Shown: positions 27,548 through 35,651 of the stretch, piece after piece
How the letters are laid out: every line of letters starts with the position of its first letter
How positions within the stretch are numbered: position 1 is the first letter of the stretch
Source of the DNA: Clostridium tetanomorphum
GTDB lineage: Bacteria; Bacillota; Clostridia; Clostridiales; Clostridiaceae
Assembly: GCF_017873215.1 (NCBI RefSeq)
Contig: NZ_JAGGKA010000020.1
Location: forward strand, 1 to 64,000
Reading direction: 5' to 3'
DNA length: 64,000 bases
Program-made: the position numbers and the translations under genes
Notes under the pieces: generated by a model
Databases searched by the model: none
Told to the model about the DNA's origin: nothing
Seen by the model: the letters and a program-made list of their open reading frames with translations, nothing else

Positions 27548-27577
27548 TAAAAAAGACGATTTAGTCGTCTTTTTTTA
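27548..27577 (+). terminator. Terminator of the lemA operon
   Basis: AAAAAGACGA / TCGTCTTTTTTT with a 5-base loop. The group II intron remnant starts 4 bases past the T run. Confidence 0.9.
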
Positions 27578-27580
27578 TAT

Positions 27581-27814
27581 GTGCGTCCAGCAAAGCTGGA
27601 CCATACTTACTGGTGAAAGTCCAGTCAAGGTAATTGCCAAGAAGCCTTGTAGCCAACCACTAAGCGTAGTAGAAATACTGGGATTAAAGAAACTATCTTC
27701 TTAAAAGTTATAATGTCGTAGAAAGAATAATATCGGAAAGCCGTGTGCAAGAAAATCGCATGCACGGTTTGATGAGGGGAAGAAGGAAATAAAATTTCCT
27801 TCAACCTACTCTAC
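27581..27814 (+). mobile_element. Degenerate, ORF-less group II intron remnant
   Basis: The element opens with the group II 5' end GTGCG and a short stem TCCAGC/GCTGGA. It also carries the block GGTGAAAGTCCAGTCAAGG. Near the 3' side a domain V-like hairpin (27738-27770, AAGCCGTGTGC...CGCATGCACGGTTT) shows the 5' AGC triad and a two-base bulge but an A-C mismatch near its loop. A 9-bp domain VI stem (GAAGGAAAT/ATTTCCTTC) and the 3' end CCTACTCTAC follow. At 234 nt it lacks most of domain I and any reverse transcriptase, so it is probably inactive. It sits just after a terminator, as class C introns prefer. Confidence 0.8.
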
Positions 27815-27960
27815 AAAATTCTAAATTACTTTTGAATAATAAATGTAATTAGGGAGAATTATAAAGATTAAGAGAAATTTGTTTTAGTCGAAAATTTAAT
27901 CTTATCATAATGTCAATAGTATTTAAGGATAAAGTCATAATTAAGCAGGAGGAAATTATT
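27815..27960. other. AT-rich spacer before the phospholipase-like gene
   Basis: About 145 bases with no RNA or ORF recognised. The ribosome site AGGAGG lies at its right end. Confidence 0.4.
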
Positions 27961-28953
27961 ATGCCAGACTCATGGACACATATCTTAGGAGCAAATGAAA
28001 TAATAGAGGATATAAAAAAAGAAAAATATAAATCTATATTAATGAATAATATAAAGTATTTTCAATTTGGATCACAAGGGCCAGATATATTTCTTTATTA
28101 TTGTCCATTGATACCTAGTAAACACAATAGGGTAAAAAAATTAGGTCAACAATTACATACTGATAAAACAGGAGATTTTATTATATATATTATAGATAAA
28201 TTAAAGGAATGGAATTATGATGATGAGTATAATATATTATTTTCCTATGTATTAGGTTTTATTACTCATTATGCTCTTGATACATCTATGCATCCTTTTA
28301 TATATTATTTTGGAGGAATATATGACCCTGATTATAAGAAAACAAAAAAATATGAAGAATATCACAGACAACTAGAAAAAATTATTGGCTTTATAGAATT
28401 AGAAAAGAAAAAAGGACCTTCAGCTTATAAAATTCCATTATATGAACAAATAAATTTAGGAGAATGTGTTCCTAGCATAATAAAAAGATTATATTTTAAT
28501 GCTTTAAACAATGTATATAACTTAGAAATAAAAAATTATTTAATTAACTATTGCTATAAGGATATGAAAAATAGTCTTAAGTTTTTTACAGAGCCTAATG
28601 GCATAACAGAAAAAATTTTTTCTGTTATAGAATGGATAATTAAAAAAAGCATTGATGCTAAAATATATATATATCCACGGAAAATTAAAAATGATTTAGA
28701 TTATTTAAATAATTATGGAAAAAAATGGAGTCATCCTTGTGATTATAAAGAGGTAACAAATAAAACTGGAGAAGAATTATATAATGAAGGGGTAAAAAAG
28801 GGAAAAGATATGATTAATGCAATTATTGAATATGTAGAAGGTAACATGACTAAAGAGGAGCTAAAAGAATTTTTCCCTAATATATCTTATGAATCAGGGA
28901 AATTATTAGCTGAACATAAAAAAATGATATATTTTAACTGTATATTTGAGTAA
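27961..28953 (+). CDS. Zinc-dependent phospholipase C family protein
   Basis: About 330 residues. PDSWTHILGANEIIEDI (start), FGSQGPDIFLYYCPL (about 40-54), HYALDTSMHPFIYY (about 107-120) and several further histidines match the zinc-binding helical fold of PF00882. No signal peptide is seen, so it is likely cytoplasmic, unlike the secreted alpha-toxin type, and should not be read as a toxin. The ATG at 27961 follows AGGAGG; the longer frame start has no ribosome site. The substrate is unknown. Confidence 0.82.
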   Translation: MPDSWTHILGANEIIEDIKKEKYKSILMNNIKYFQFGSQGPDIFLYYCPLIPSKHNRVKKLGQQLHTDKTGDFIIYIIDKLKEWNYDDEYNILFSYVLGFITHYALDTSMHPFIYYFGGIYDPDYKKTKKYEEYHRQLEKIIGFIELEKKKGPSAYKIPLYEQINLGECVPSIIKRLYFNALNNVYNLEIKNYLINYCYKDMKNSLKFFTEPNGITEKIFSVIEWIIKKSIDAKIYIYPRKIKNDLDYLNNYGKKWSHPCDYKEVTNKTGEELYNEGVKKGKDMINAIIEYVEGNMTKEELKEFFPNISYESGKLLAEHKKMIYFNCIFE

Positions 28954-29078
28954 ATAATTTATTTAGGGTTCATAAAAAATAAAATAAAAGTTTTTTGAAA
29001 TATATGGAAAGCGCAGGATGAAATGTTATAATTAAATGTAGTAACATTTATAGACACAACTGCTAAGGGGGATTGGTT

Positions 29079-30125
29079 ATGGAAGAGGTAAAGACTATAC
29101 AGTGGAAAGATAATAAACTTATGCTTATTGACTGTACAAGGCTTCCTTTAAAAGAGGAATATGTTATTTGCAAAAATTATTTACAATTAGTTGAGGCTAT
29201 TAAAAGCTTAGTAGTGAGAGGAGCACCAGCTATAGGAGTATCTGCAGCTTATGGAGTCGTGTTGGCTTCTATAGAGGCAAGAAAAAATAATAATAAAGAA
29301 GAATATATTGAATTTATAAATAATGCCATTAAGGAATTAGGAGAAACTAGGCCTACAGCAGTAAATTTATTTTGGGCATTAGAAAGAATGAGGAGAAAAT
29401 TAGAGTCAATAAAGCATTTATCGCCGGTAGAAATAGAGGAAACTTTATTAAAAGAATCTCATTTAATATATGAAGAAGATATAAAATGTAATAAAATTAT
29501 AGGCATGTATGGAAGCAAGATTATTCCCTATAGAGCTAATATATTAACTCATTGCAATGCAGGAGCATTAGCTACTGCAGGATATGGAACTGCTTTAGGA
29601 GTAATAAGATATGCTTATAATGAAGGAAAAGATATTCATGTTTATATAGATGAAACTAGACCTTTATTGCAAGGCGGAAGGCTTACTACTTGGGAATTGT
29701 TAAAGGAAGGTATACCGGAGACATTAATAACAGATAATATGGCAGCTTATGCCATGAAACTAAAAAAGATAGATATGGTGATAACGGGAGCAGATAGAAT
29801 AACTGCTAATGGAGATGTGGCAAATAAAATAGGAACATATTCTCTCGCAGTTCTTTCAAAGGCTCATAATATACCTTTTTATATAGCGGCTCCATTATCT
29901 ACTATAGATTTAAATTTAGCATCTGGTGAAGAAATATTAATAGAAGAAAGAAATAAGGATGAAGTAAGACATGTTTTCGGACACAGAATTGCACCAGAAG
30001 AAGTAGATGTTTTTAATCCAGCATTTGATGTAACTCCTAGTGAGTATATAACTGGTATAATAACAGAAGTTGGAATATTAACACCGCCATATAATATATC
30101 TATAAAAAGAGCAAAATATAAATAG
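29079..30125 (+). CDS. mtnA: S-methyl-5-thioribose-1-phosphate isomerase
   Basis: Converts 5-methylthioribose-1-phosphate to the ribulose form in methionine salvage; it also acts on 5-deoxyribose-1-phosphate in some bacteria. About 348 residues. LVVRGAPAIGVSAAYG (about 49-64), THCNAGALATAGYGTALGV with the catalytic Cys (about 155), ETRPLLQGGRLT, VITGADRITANGDVANKIGTY (catalytic Asp) and NPAFDVTPSEYITGIITE are present. The ATG at 29079 follows AAGGGGG. It is followed 22 bases later by a class II aldolase. Confidence 0.95.
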   Translation: MEEVKTIQWKDNKLMLIDCTRLPLKEEYVICKNYLQLVEAIKSLVVRGAPAIGVSAAYGVVLASIEARKNNNKEEYIEFINNAIKELGETRPTAVNLFWALERMRRKLESIKHLSPVEIEETLLKESHLIYEEDIKCNKIIGMYGSKIIPYRANILTHCNAGALATAGYGTALGVIRYAYNEGKDIHVYIDETRPLLQGGRLTTWELLKEGIPETLITDNMAAYAMKLKKIDMVITGADRITANGDVANKIGTYSLAVLSKAHNIPFYIAAPLSTIDLNLASGEEILIEERNKDEVRHVFGHRIAPEEVDVFNPAFDVTPSEYITGIITEVGILTPPYNISIKRAKYK

Positions 30126-30147
30126 CTTTTAAATAGGAGTGATTTAT

Positions 30148-30801
30148 ATGTTTGAAGATGAAAAACAGCAAATAGTAGACATGTCTTTAAGATTATACAA
30201 TAAGCAATTGATAGTAGGGACTTGGGGCAATTTAAGCATGAAAGCAAAAGATAAAAGTGGTAAGGAGTTATATATAGTTACGCCTTCAGGAATGGAATAT
30301 GAAAAGACTAATATTAAAGATTTAGTTGTATTAGATGAGGAAGGAAATATTTTAGATGGATTTAGAAAGCCTACATCAGAGCTAAAGGTTCATATTAAGA
30401 TATATAAATCTATGGAAAATATAAAATCTGTAATTCATACTCATAGTACCTATGCTACTGCTTGCGCAGTAGCTGGAGTAACCATTCCAATGATAGTAGA
30501 AGATATGGTTCAACACATAGGAGGAGATATAAAGATAGCAAAGTATGCCTTATCTGGAACTGATGAGTTAGCAGATTATGTAGTTGAAGCTCTTAGAAAT
30601 AGAAAGGGAGCATTGCTTAAGAATCATGGAGTTATAGGCATAGGGGAGAATATGGAAGATGCTTATAAATCTTGTGTATTAATTGAAAAAAGTGCACAAA
30701 TATTGATATATGCAAAAATGTTAGGACATATACATTTATTAAGTACGGAAGATGCTCAAGAAATGATAGAATACTATAATAATAAGTATGGTCAGAAATA
30801 A
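30148..30801 (+). CDS. Class II (fuculose-phosphate-type) aldolase
   Basis: About 217 residues. GTWGNLSMKAKD, TPSGMEYEKT, PTSELKVHIKIYKSM with the catalytic Glu, HTHSTYATACA (zinc His pair) and a third zinc His in KNHGVIGIG are the family signature. Being next to mtnA, it fits the aldolase of the methylthioribose or 5-deoxyribose shunt, giving DHAP plus a small aldehyde. Family alone would allow fuculose- or ribulose-phosphate. The ATG at 30148 is chosen over the GTG inside the site AGGAGTG. Confidence 0.85.
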   Translation: MFEDEKQQIVDMSLRLYNKQLIVGTWGNLSMKAKDKSGKELYIVTPSGMEYEKTNIKDLVVLDEEGNILDGFRKPTSELKVHIKIYKSMENIKSVIHTHSTYATACAVAGVTIPMIVEDMVQHIGGDIKIAKYALSGTDELADYVVEALRNRKGALLKNHGVIGIGENMEDAYKSCVLIEKSAQILIYAKMLGHIHLLSTEDAQEMIEYYNNKYGQK

Positions 30802-30835
30802 TTAGTATATATTTAAAATTTACAATTAAGTAATT

Positions 30836-30862
30836 AAAAAGCCTTGCAATGCAAGGCTTTTT
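30836..30862. terminator. Bidirectional terminator
   Basis: AAAAAGCCTTGCA / TGCAAGGCTTTTT, a 13-bp perfect stem between the convergent aldolase and aminopeptidase genes. Confidence 0.85.
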
Positions 30863-30876
30863 AAAATTATTATAAA

Positions 30877-31917
30877 TTATTTTATTTCACAATACTTAAT
30901 TATCAAATCTAAAGTTGCCAAAATACCTTCCATATGTGTTCTCTCATATCCATGAGAAGCAAAAACTCCAGTTCCAATTAGAGCGGTTTTTATATCCCAA
31001 CCAGCTTTTAAAGCTGCAGATGCATCAGAGCCATAGTGAGGATATATATCTACTTTATATGGAATACTTTTTTCTTTACATAAACCTACTAATTTTTTTC
31101 TTAACTGAAAATCATAAGGGCCTGAAGAGTCTTTTGCACAAATACATACTGCATATTCTGAAGAATTTTGATCAAGACCTGGAGCGCCCATATCAACAGA
31201 TATAAATTCTTTTGAATTTTTTGGAAGAGATGCTGAAGCTCCATGACCAACTTCCTCATAGTTGCTTATAAAAAAACTAGTATTATAAGGGAGTTTAATT
31301 GAATTTTCTACCAAATATTTTATTGCATAAAGTAAGATAGCAGCACTAGCTTTGTCATCTAAATGTCTGCTTTTTATAAAACCATTAGAAGTAAATATAG
31401 TCCTAGTGTTAAAGTATATATAATCACCTACGTCTATACCAAGTTTTTTTGTATCATCTTTAGAAGATACTTTTTCATCAAGAACTATTTCCATATTTTC
31501 TGGGATTCGTTTCAGCTCTCTAGCTTCATTGCCACTTATATGGACAGAAGGCTTAATACTTTGAATAGTACCAGTAATTTTTTTGCCATCAAGAGTTTCT
31601 ACAGTACAATTTTCACCTTCAATAGAATTCATCATAAAACCACCTACAGGAACAAAGGAAAGGCAGCCATTAGATTTTATAGATTTAACCATTGCACCTA
31701 AAGTATCTATATGTGCCGAGAAAACCTTTTCGTAATTACTATTTTCACCTTGTAAAGTAACAATGATAGCACCTTTGTTGGTAACTGAATAGGGAACATT
31801 TAATATATGTAACTCTTCTTTTATATAATCCATAACTTTCTCTGTAAATCCGCTAGGACTTGGAATAGTTAAAATATTTTTAAGATAATACTTAATTTTA
31901 TCTTCATTGTAATTCAT
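30877..31917 (-). CDS. M42 family metallopeptidase
   Basis: 346 residues. The two-zinc aminopeptidase motifs are seen: SAHIDTLGAM (about 62-71), SRHLDDKASAA (about 181-191), NYEEVGHGAS with the catalytic Glu pair (about 213-222), SVDMGAPG (about 236) and a C-terminal His in RTHMEG. It is a cytoplasmic, oligomeric peptidase (TET/glutamyl aminopeptidase type); specificity cannot be read. AAGGAGTG precedes the ATG. Confidence 0.92.
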   Translation of the reverse strand: MNYNEDKIKYYLKNILTIPSPSGFTEKVMDYIKEELHILNVPYSVTNKGAIIVTLQGENSNYEKVFSAHIDTLGAMVKSIKSNGCLSFVPVGGFMMNSIEGENCTVETLDGKKITGTIQSIKPSVHISGNEARELKRIPENMEIVLDEKVSSKDDTKKLGIDVGDYIYFNTRTIFTSNGFIKSRHLDDKASAAILLYAIKYLVENSIKLPYNTSFFISNYEEVGHGASASLPKNSKEFISVDMGAPGLDQNSSEYAVCICAKDSSGPYDFQLRKKLVGLCKEKSIPYKVDIYPHYGSDASAALKAGWDIKTALIGTGVFASHGYERTHMEGILATLDLIIKYCEIK

Positions 31918-32051
31918 AAAATCACTCCTTATGCATACTTACATATATATTCTATCATAGTAAAAACTTTCATGTTACAAAAATACAACAATTATTGTAT
32001 AAATAATTATTTATAGTATAATTAATAAGTGTAAATTAAGAGGTGATGCGT

Positions 32052-33434
32052 ATGGTAAAGAAAAAAAAACCTAAATCTAAGAAAAAAGCACTTATAATAA
32101 CATTTGTTTTATTAGGAATAATTTTATTAGGCTCTAGTGCAGCAGGTATAACTTATATGTATAATTATGTAAAACATTATGATAACTTAGTTTATCCAGG
32201 AATAATAGTAGAAAATACAAATTTATCTGGTAAAAACCTTGAAGAAGTTAAAAAAATTATAAAAGAGCAATATAGTGATAGAGTAATTAATAAAAAATTA
32301 GTAATAAAAACTCCAAATAAGAATTATTCATTAGCTTTTAGTAAAATAAATGCTAAATATGATGTAGATAATGTTGTACAACAGGTTTATTCCTATGGAA
32401 AAAATCTAAATTTATTTAGTAAATATAAATTAATAAAAGATTCAAGTAAAAAATTAGTTAAATTGAATTTTTCATATAATGATAAGCCAATAAAAGAACT
32501 TATTTCAAATATAGAAAAAGAGGTGAATTCAAATCCATTAGATGCTAAAATTAGTAAAAGTAGTGTAGGATTTGATATAACGCCTGAAAAAATGGGTAAA
32601 AAATTAAAGAGAGACAAGCTTTTAGAAAATGCTATAAGTGAAATTGATGGAACTATTGGAAAGGACGTAGAAATAAACGCTGAAATAGAAGATATAAAAC
32701 CTCATATAACTAAAGATAAGTTAGGTGGCATAAATACCTTAATAGCTTCTTTTTCAACGGATTATGGATCTATATCTTCTCCTCAAAGAGCAAACAATAT
32801 TCAAGTTTCTACTAAAAGTATAAATGGAACTGTATTGATGCCAGGAGATACATTTAGCTTTAATGGAGTTGTAGGCGAAAGAACCGAAGCTAGAGGTTAT
32901 CAACCAGCGCCGGTTTTAGTAGGAAATCAAGTGGACTCGGGACTTGGAGGGGGAATATGTCAAGTGTCTTCTACTTTGTATAATGCTATACTTAAGACTA
33001 ATATAAAAGCTACAGAAAGGGCACATCATACGTTACCTTCTAGTTATGTACCTTTAGGAAGAGATGCCACAGTAGATTGGGGAAATATAGACTATAAATT
33101 TAAAAATACTTTATCCTATCCTATATATATTGAAGGAATAACTAGTGGGGGAAATGTAATATTTAATGTTTATTCTAATTCACAGTTAGCTATTAGAAGG
33201 TACGATTTAGCTACAGATATATATTCTAAAATAGAAACTACTACAAAAACTATTAATGATCCAAATATCCCAGTAGGACAAGAAGAAATTGTACAAAAGC
33301 CGTATACAGGTTTCAAGGTAAAAGTGAGTAAAAATACTTATGAAAATGATAAATTAATAAATACAGAACTTATATCAGATGACTTTTATAGACCAGTTGA
33401 AGGATTGATAAAAGTTGGAACTAAGAAAAAATAA
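32052..33434 (+). CDS. VanW family protein with peptidoglycan-binding-like domain
   Basis: About 460 residues. A lysine-rich cytoplasmic start and one membrane helix (about 12-36) lead to an extracellular PG_binding_4-like domain (about 55-210). The VanW domain follows (about 235-365: GDTFSFNGVVGERTEARGYQ, LGGGICQVSSTLYNAIL, RAHHTLPSSYVPLGRDATVDW). A G5-like tail (EEIVQKPYTGFKVKVSK) ends it. A cell-wall role is probable; the reaction is unknown. This type is not a vancomycin-resistance marker by itself. Start ATG 32052 is preferred to codons overlapping AAGAGGTG. Confidence 0.88.
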   Translation: MVKKKKPKSKKKALIITFVLLGIILLGSSAAGITYMYNYVKHYDNLVYPGIIVENTNLSGKNLEEVKKIIKEQYSDRVINKKLVIKTPNKNYSLAFSKINAKYDVDNVVQQVYSYGKNLNLFSKYKLIKDSSKKLVKLNFSYNDKPIKELISNIEKEVNSNPLDAKISKSSVGFDITPEKMGKKLKRDKLLENAISEIDGTIGKDVEINAEIEDIKPHITKDKLGGINTLIASFSTDYGSISSPQRANNIQVSTKSINGTVLMPGDTFSFNGVVGERTEARGYQPAPVLVGNQVDSGLGGGICQVSSTLYNAILKTNIKATERAHHTLPSSYVPLGRDATVDWGNIDYKFKNTLSYPIYIEGITSGGNVIFNVYSNSQLAIRRYDLATDIYSKIETTTKTINDPNIPVGQEEIVQKPYTGFKVKVSKNTYENDKLINTELISDDFYRPVEGLIKVGTKKK

Positions 33435-33435
33435 C

Positions 33436-33479
33436 AAAAAAGGTTGTGCATTACTAATATAATGTACAACCTTCTTTTT
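33436..33479 (+). terminator. Terminator after the VanW gene
   Basis: AAAAAGGTTGTGCATTA pairs with TAATGTACAACCTTCTTTTT (one G-U) around a short loop and ends in five T. Confidence 0.85.
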
Positions 33480-33526
33480 AATTTATAGTGTATAATATCT
33501 GTAAGATTGTAAAGGAGTGTTAGACT

Positions 33527-34471
33527 ATGGAAGAAAGAAATTTAATAAAAGAGATAGTTTTTAATATAGAAAAAGTAATAATAGGAAAAGAATATGAGAT
33601 TTATAACATAATAAAAGGGATAATTGCTAATGGACATATACTTATAGAAGATGTTCCGGGAGTTGGAAAAACTACATTAGTAAAAGCGTTAGCTAAATCG
33701 TTAAGTCTTTCTTATAGAAGAATTCAATTTACGCCAGATTTACTTCCTTCAGATATATTAGGAGTTTCTATCTATAATCAAAAAAGCATGGAATTTGAAT
33801 TTAAAAAAGGGCCTATATTTTCTAATATAGTTTTAGCAGATGAAATAAATAGAACTTCACCTAAAACTCAAGCAGCTCTCCTTGAAGTTATGGAAGAAAA
33901 ACAAGTATCTGAAGGAAATGCTACATACAAATTAGAAGAACCTTTTATAGTTTTAGCGACTCAAAATCCTATAGAATATGAAGGAACTTTTACACTACCA
34001 GAGGCTCAATTAGATAGATTTATAATTAAAGTAAACATAGGGTATCCAGAAAAGAGTTATGAAAATAAAATGTTAAAAATATATAGAACTGCTAATCCTT
34101 TAGAAAGCATTAGTAGCATAGCTAAAGCTGAGGATATAATAAATTTACAAAAAAGAGCAAAAGACATTTATGTATCAGATGAAATTAATTCTTATATAGT
34201 AAATATAGCGGAGAGTACAAGAGACAACAAATATCTAAGTTTAGGGGTAAGCCCTAGAGCATCTTTATCACTTTTAAGAATATGTCAAGCTTCTGCTTTA
34301 ATAAATGAAAGAAACTATGTTATACCAGAAGATATAAAAGAAAATGCAGTTAGAGTTTTAAGTCATAGAATAATATTGTCTCCTTATGGAAGATCAAATA
34401 ATTATACTGAAGAAATGGTAATCAAAGATATATTAAAAATGTTACCAGTACCTAAAGTAAAAGGAAAATAA
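33527..34471 (+). CDS. MoxR family AAA+ ATPase
   Basis: 314 residues. Walker A GVGKTTLVKALA (about 45-56), FTPDLLPSDILG, Walker B VLADEINRTSPKTQAALLEVMEE, sensor ATQNPIEYEGTFTLPEAQLDRF and the C-terminal lid are typical MoxR. Such ATPases act as chaperones for metal or cell-surface systems together with DUF58 proteins. It is the first gene of a three-gene operon; the DUF58 gene begins 1 base after its stop. Confidence 0.95.
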   Translation: MEERNLIKEIVFNIEKVIIGKEYEIYNIIKGIIANGHILIEDVPGVGKTTLVKALAKSLSLSYRRIQFTPDLLPSDILGVSIYNQKSMEFEFKKGPIFSNIVLADEINRTSPKTQAALLEVMEEKQVSEGNATYKLEEPFIVLATQNPIEYEGTFTLPEAQLDRFIIKVNIGYPEKSYENKMLKIYRTANPLESISSIAKAEDIINLQKRAKDIYVSDEINSYIVNIAESTRDNKYLSLGVSPRASLSLLRICQASALINERNYVIPEDIKENAVRVLSHRIILSPYGRSNNYTEEMVIKDILKMLPVPKVKGK

Positions 34472-34472
34472 T

Positions 34473-35618
34473 ATGATTAAAATAAATAAAAAGTTTATTT
34501 TTTTCACAGTAGTTTCTTTTATTTATGCTTACTTAACAGGAGGATATTTATCTTATTCTATTTTTTATGGATTTTTATTAGCTATAATTTTTTCTTTAAT
34601 ATATATGAAAATTATAATGAAAAGTATAGAAATAAATGTAGAATTTCAAGAAGATATTTTTAATACTTTTAAGGAAACAGAAATTACAACAGTTATTAAA
34701 AACTATAGTTTTCTACCTATAGCTTATATGGAAATAAATAATAAAATTATGTATAAATTAGATAAGAGCTATAGAGGTAATTTAGTAAGTTTAAAGACTT
34801 ATGAAAATAAAAGATTAAAAGAAAATATAGTATTTAATGAAAGAGGTTTATATAATTTTGGACAGTTTAATATATCTATAAAAGACATTTTTTCAATCTT
34901 AACCTTTACAAATATATTAAATAATGAACGTATTATAAAAGTATATCCTAAGGTTTATTCTGCAGAATTTATTGATCTATATGATAAAGATCTAACTAAA
35001 GCTATTATAAATGAAAGGGGAAAAATTGAAGAAGAGTATCTTACAACAGATATAAGAAAGTATAGGATGGGAGATAATTTAAAAAAGATACATTGGAAAA
35101 TAAGTGCTAAGCATGGAGAATTATATGTAAAGAATGAAGACACTGTTTCAGGAGGAAGAGTTATTATCTTTTTAAATATGAATAAAGAAGATTATTCTTT
35201 ACAATATCATAATGAAGTAGAAGAAAAATTAATAAGCCTATGTGTTTCATTAGTTAATACTATGAGAATTAATGGTACAAAAGTTAATATTAACATTTCA
35301 AATTATGAACAAAAAAGCTTTTACATAAGAACAAAGAAAGATTTTTATGAATTAATGGAATATTTTATTACTCATAAAAGCCAAGGAAAAAGCAATTTTC
35401 CTAATTTAATAATTGATAAAATTAGTGATTACAAAAACATAGTTGTTATAACACCTAAAATTAGTAAAGAATTAAAGGAGAAATTAATATTTTTAAGTAT
35501 AATGAAACATAAAGTAGAGGTATTTTATTATAGTAATCATTCTGAGAATTTTGACAACATAATTTCATTGAAACAATTTTATATAAAGTGTGTAGATATT
35601 AGAAAGATTTATTCATAA
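34473..35618 (+). CDS. DUF58 domain protein
   Basis: 381 residues. Two N-terminal membrane helices (about 8-50) precede a beta-rich segment. The DUF58 core follows (RKYRMGDNLKKIHWKISAKHGELYVKNED, about 195-225) and a von Willebrand A-like remainder (VIIFLNMNK). It is the usual partner of MoxR and a membrane transglutaminase, as here. The function is presumed to lie in envelope assembly. It has a very low GC content, even for this window. Confidence 0.9.
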   Translation: MIKINKKFIFFTVVSFIYAYLTGGYLSYSIFYGFLLAIIFSLIYMKIIMKSIEINVEFQEDIFNTFKETEITTVIKNYSFLPIAYMEINNKIMYKLDKSYRGNLVSLKTYENKRLKENIVFNERGLYNFGQFNISIKDIFSILTFTNILNNERIIKVYPKVYSAEFIDLYDKDLTKAIINERGKIEEEYLTTDIRKYRMGDNLKKIHWKISAKHGELYVKNEDTVSGGRVIIFLNMNKEDYSLQYHNEVEEKLISLCVSLVNTMRINGTKVNINISNYEQKSFYIRTKKDFYELMEYFITHKSQGKSNFPNLIIDKISDYKNIVVITPKISKELKEKLIFLSIMKHKVEVFYYSNHSENFDNIISLKQFYIKCVDIRKIYS

Positions 35619-35651
35619 AGATAAAAAAGGTACATTGAGGAAGTAATTAAT

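Noticed and set aside
27961-28953. Possible phospholipase C toxin
   Set aside because: It shares the zinc-dependent PLC fold but has no signal peptide and no C2-like membrane domain, so a secreted alpha-toxin role is not supported.
29001-29014. GGAAAGCGC considered as a cre site before mtnA
   Set aside because: It fails five of fourteen consensus positions, including half the palindrome.
32052-33434. Vancomycin resistance through VanW
   Set aside because: No vanA/B/H/X genes are near; VanW-domain proteins are common in Clostridia without resistance.
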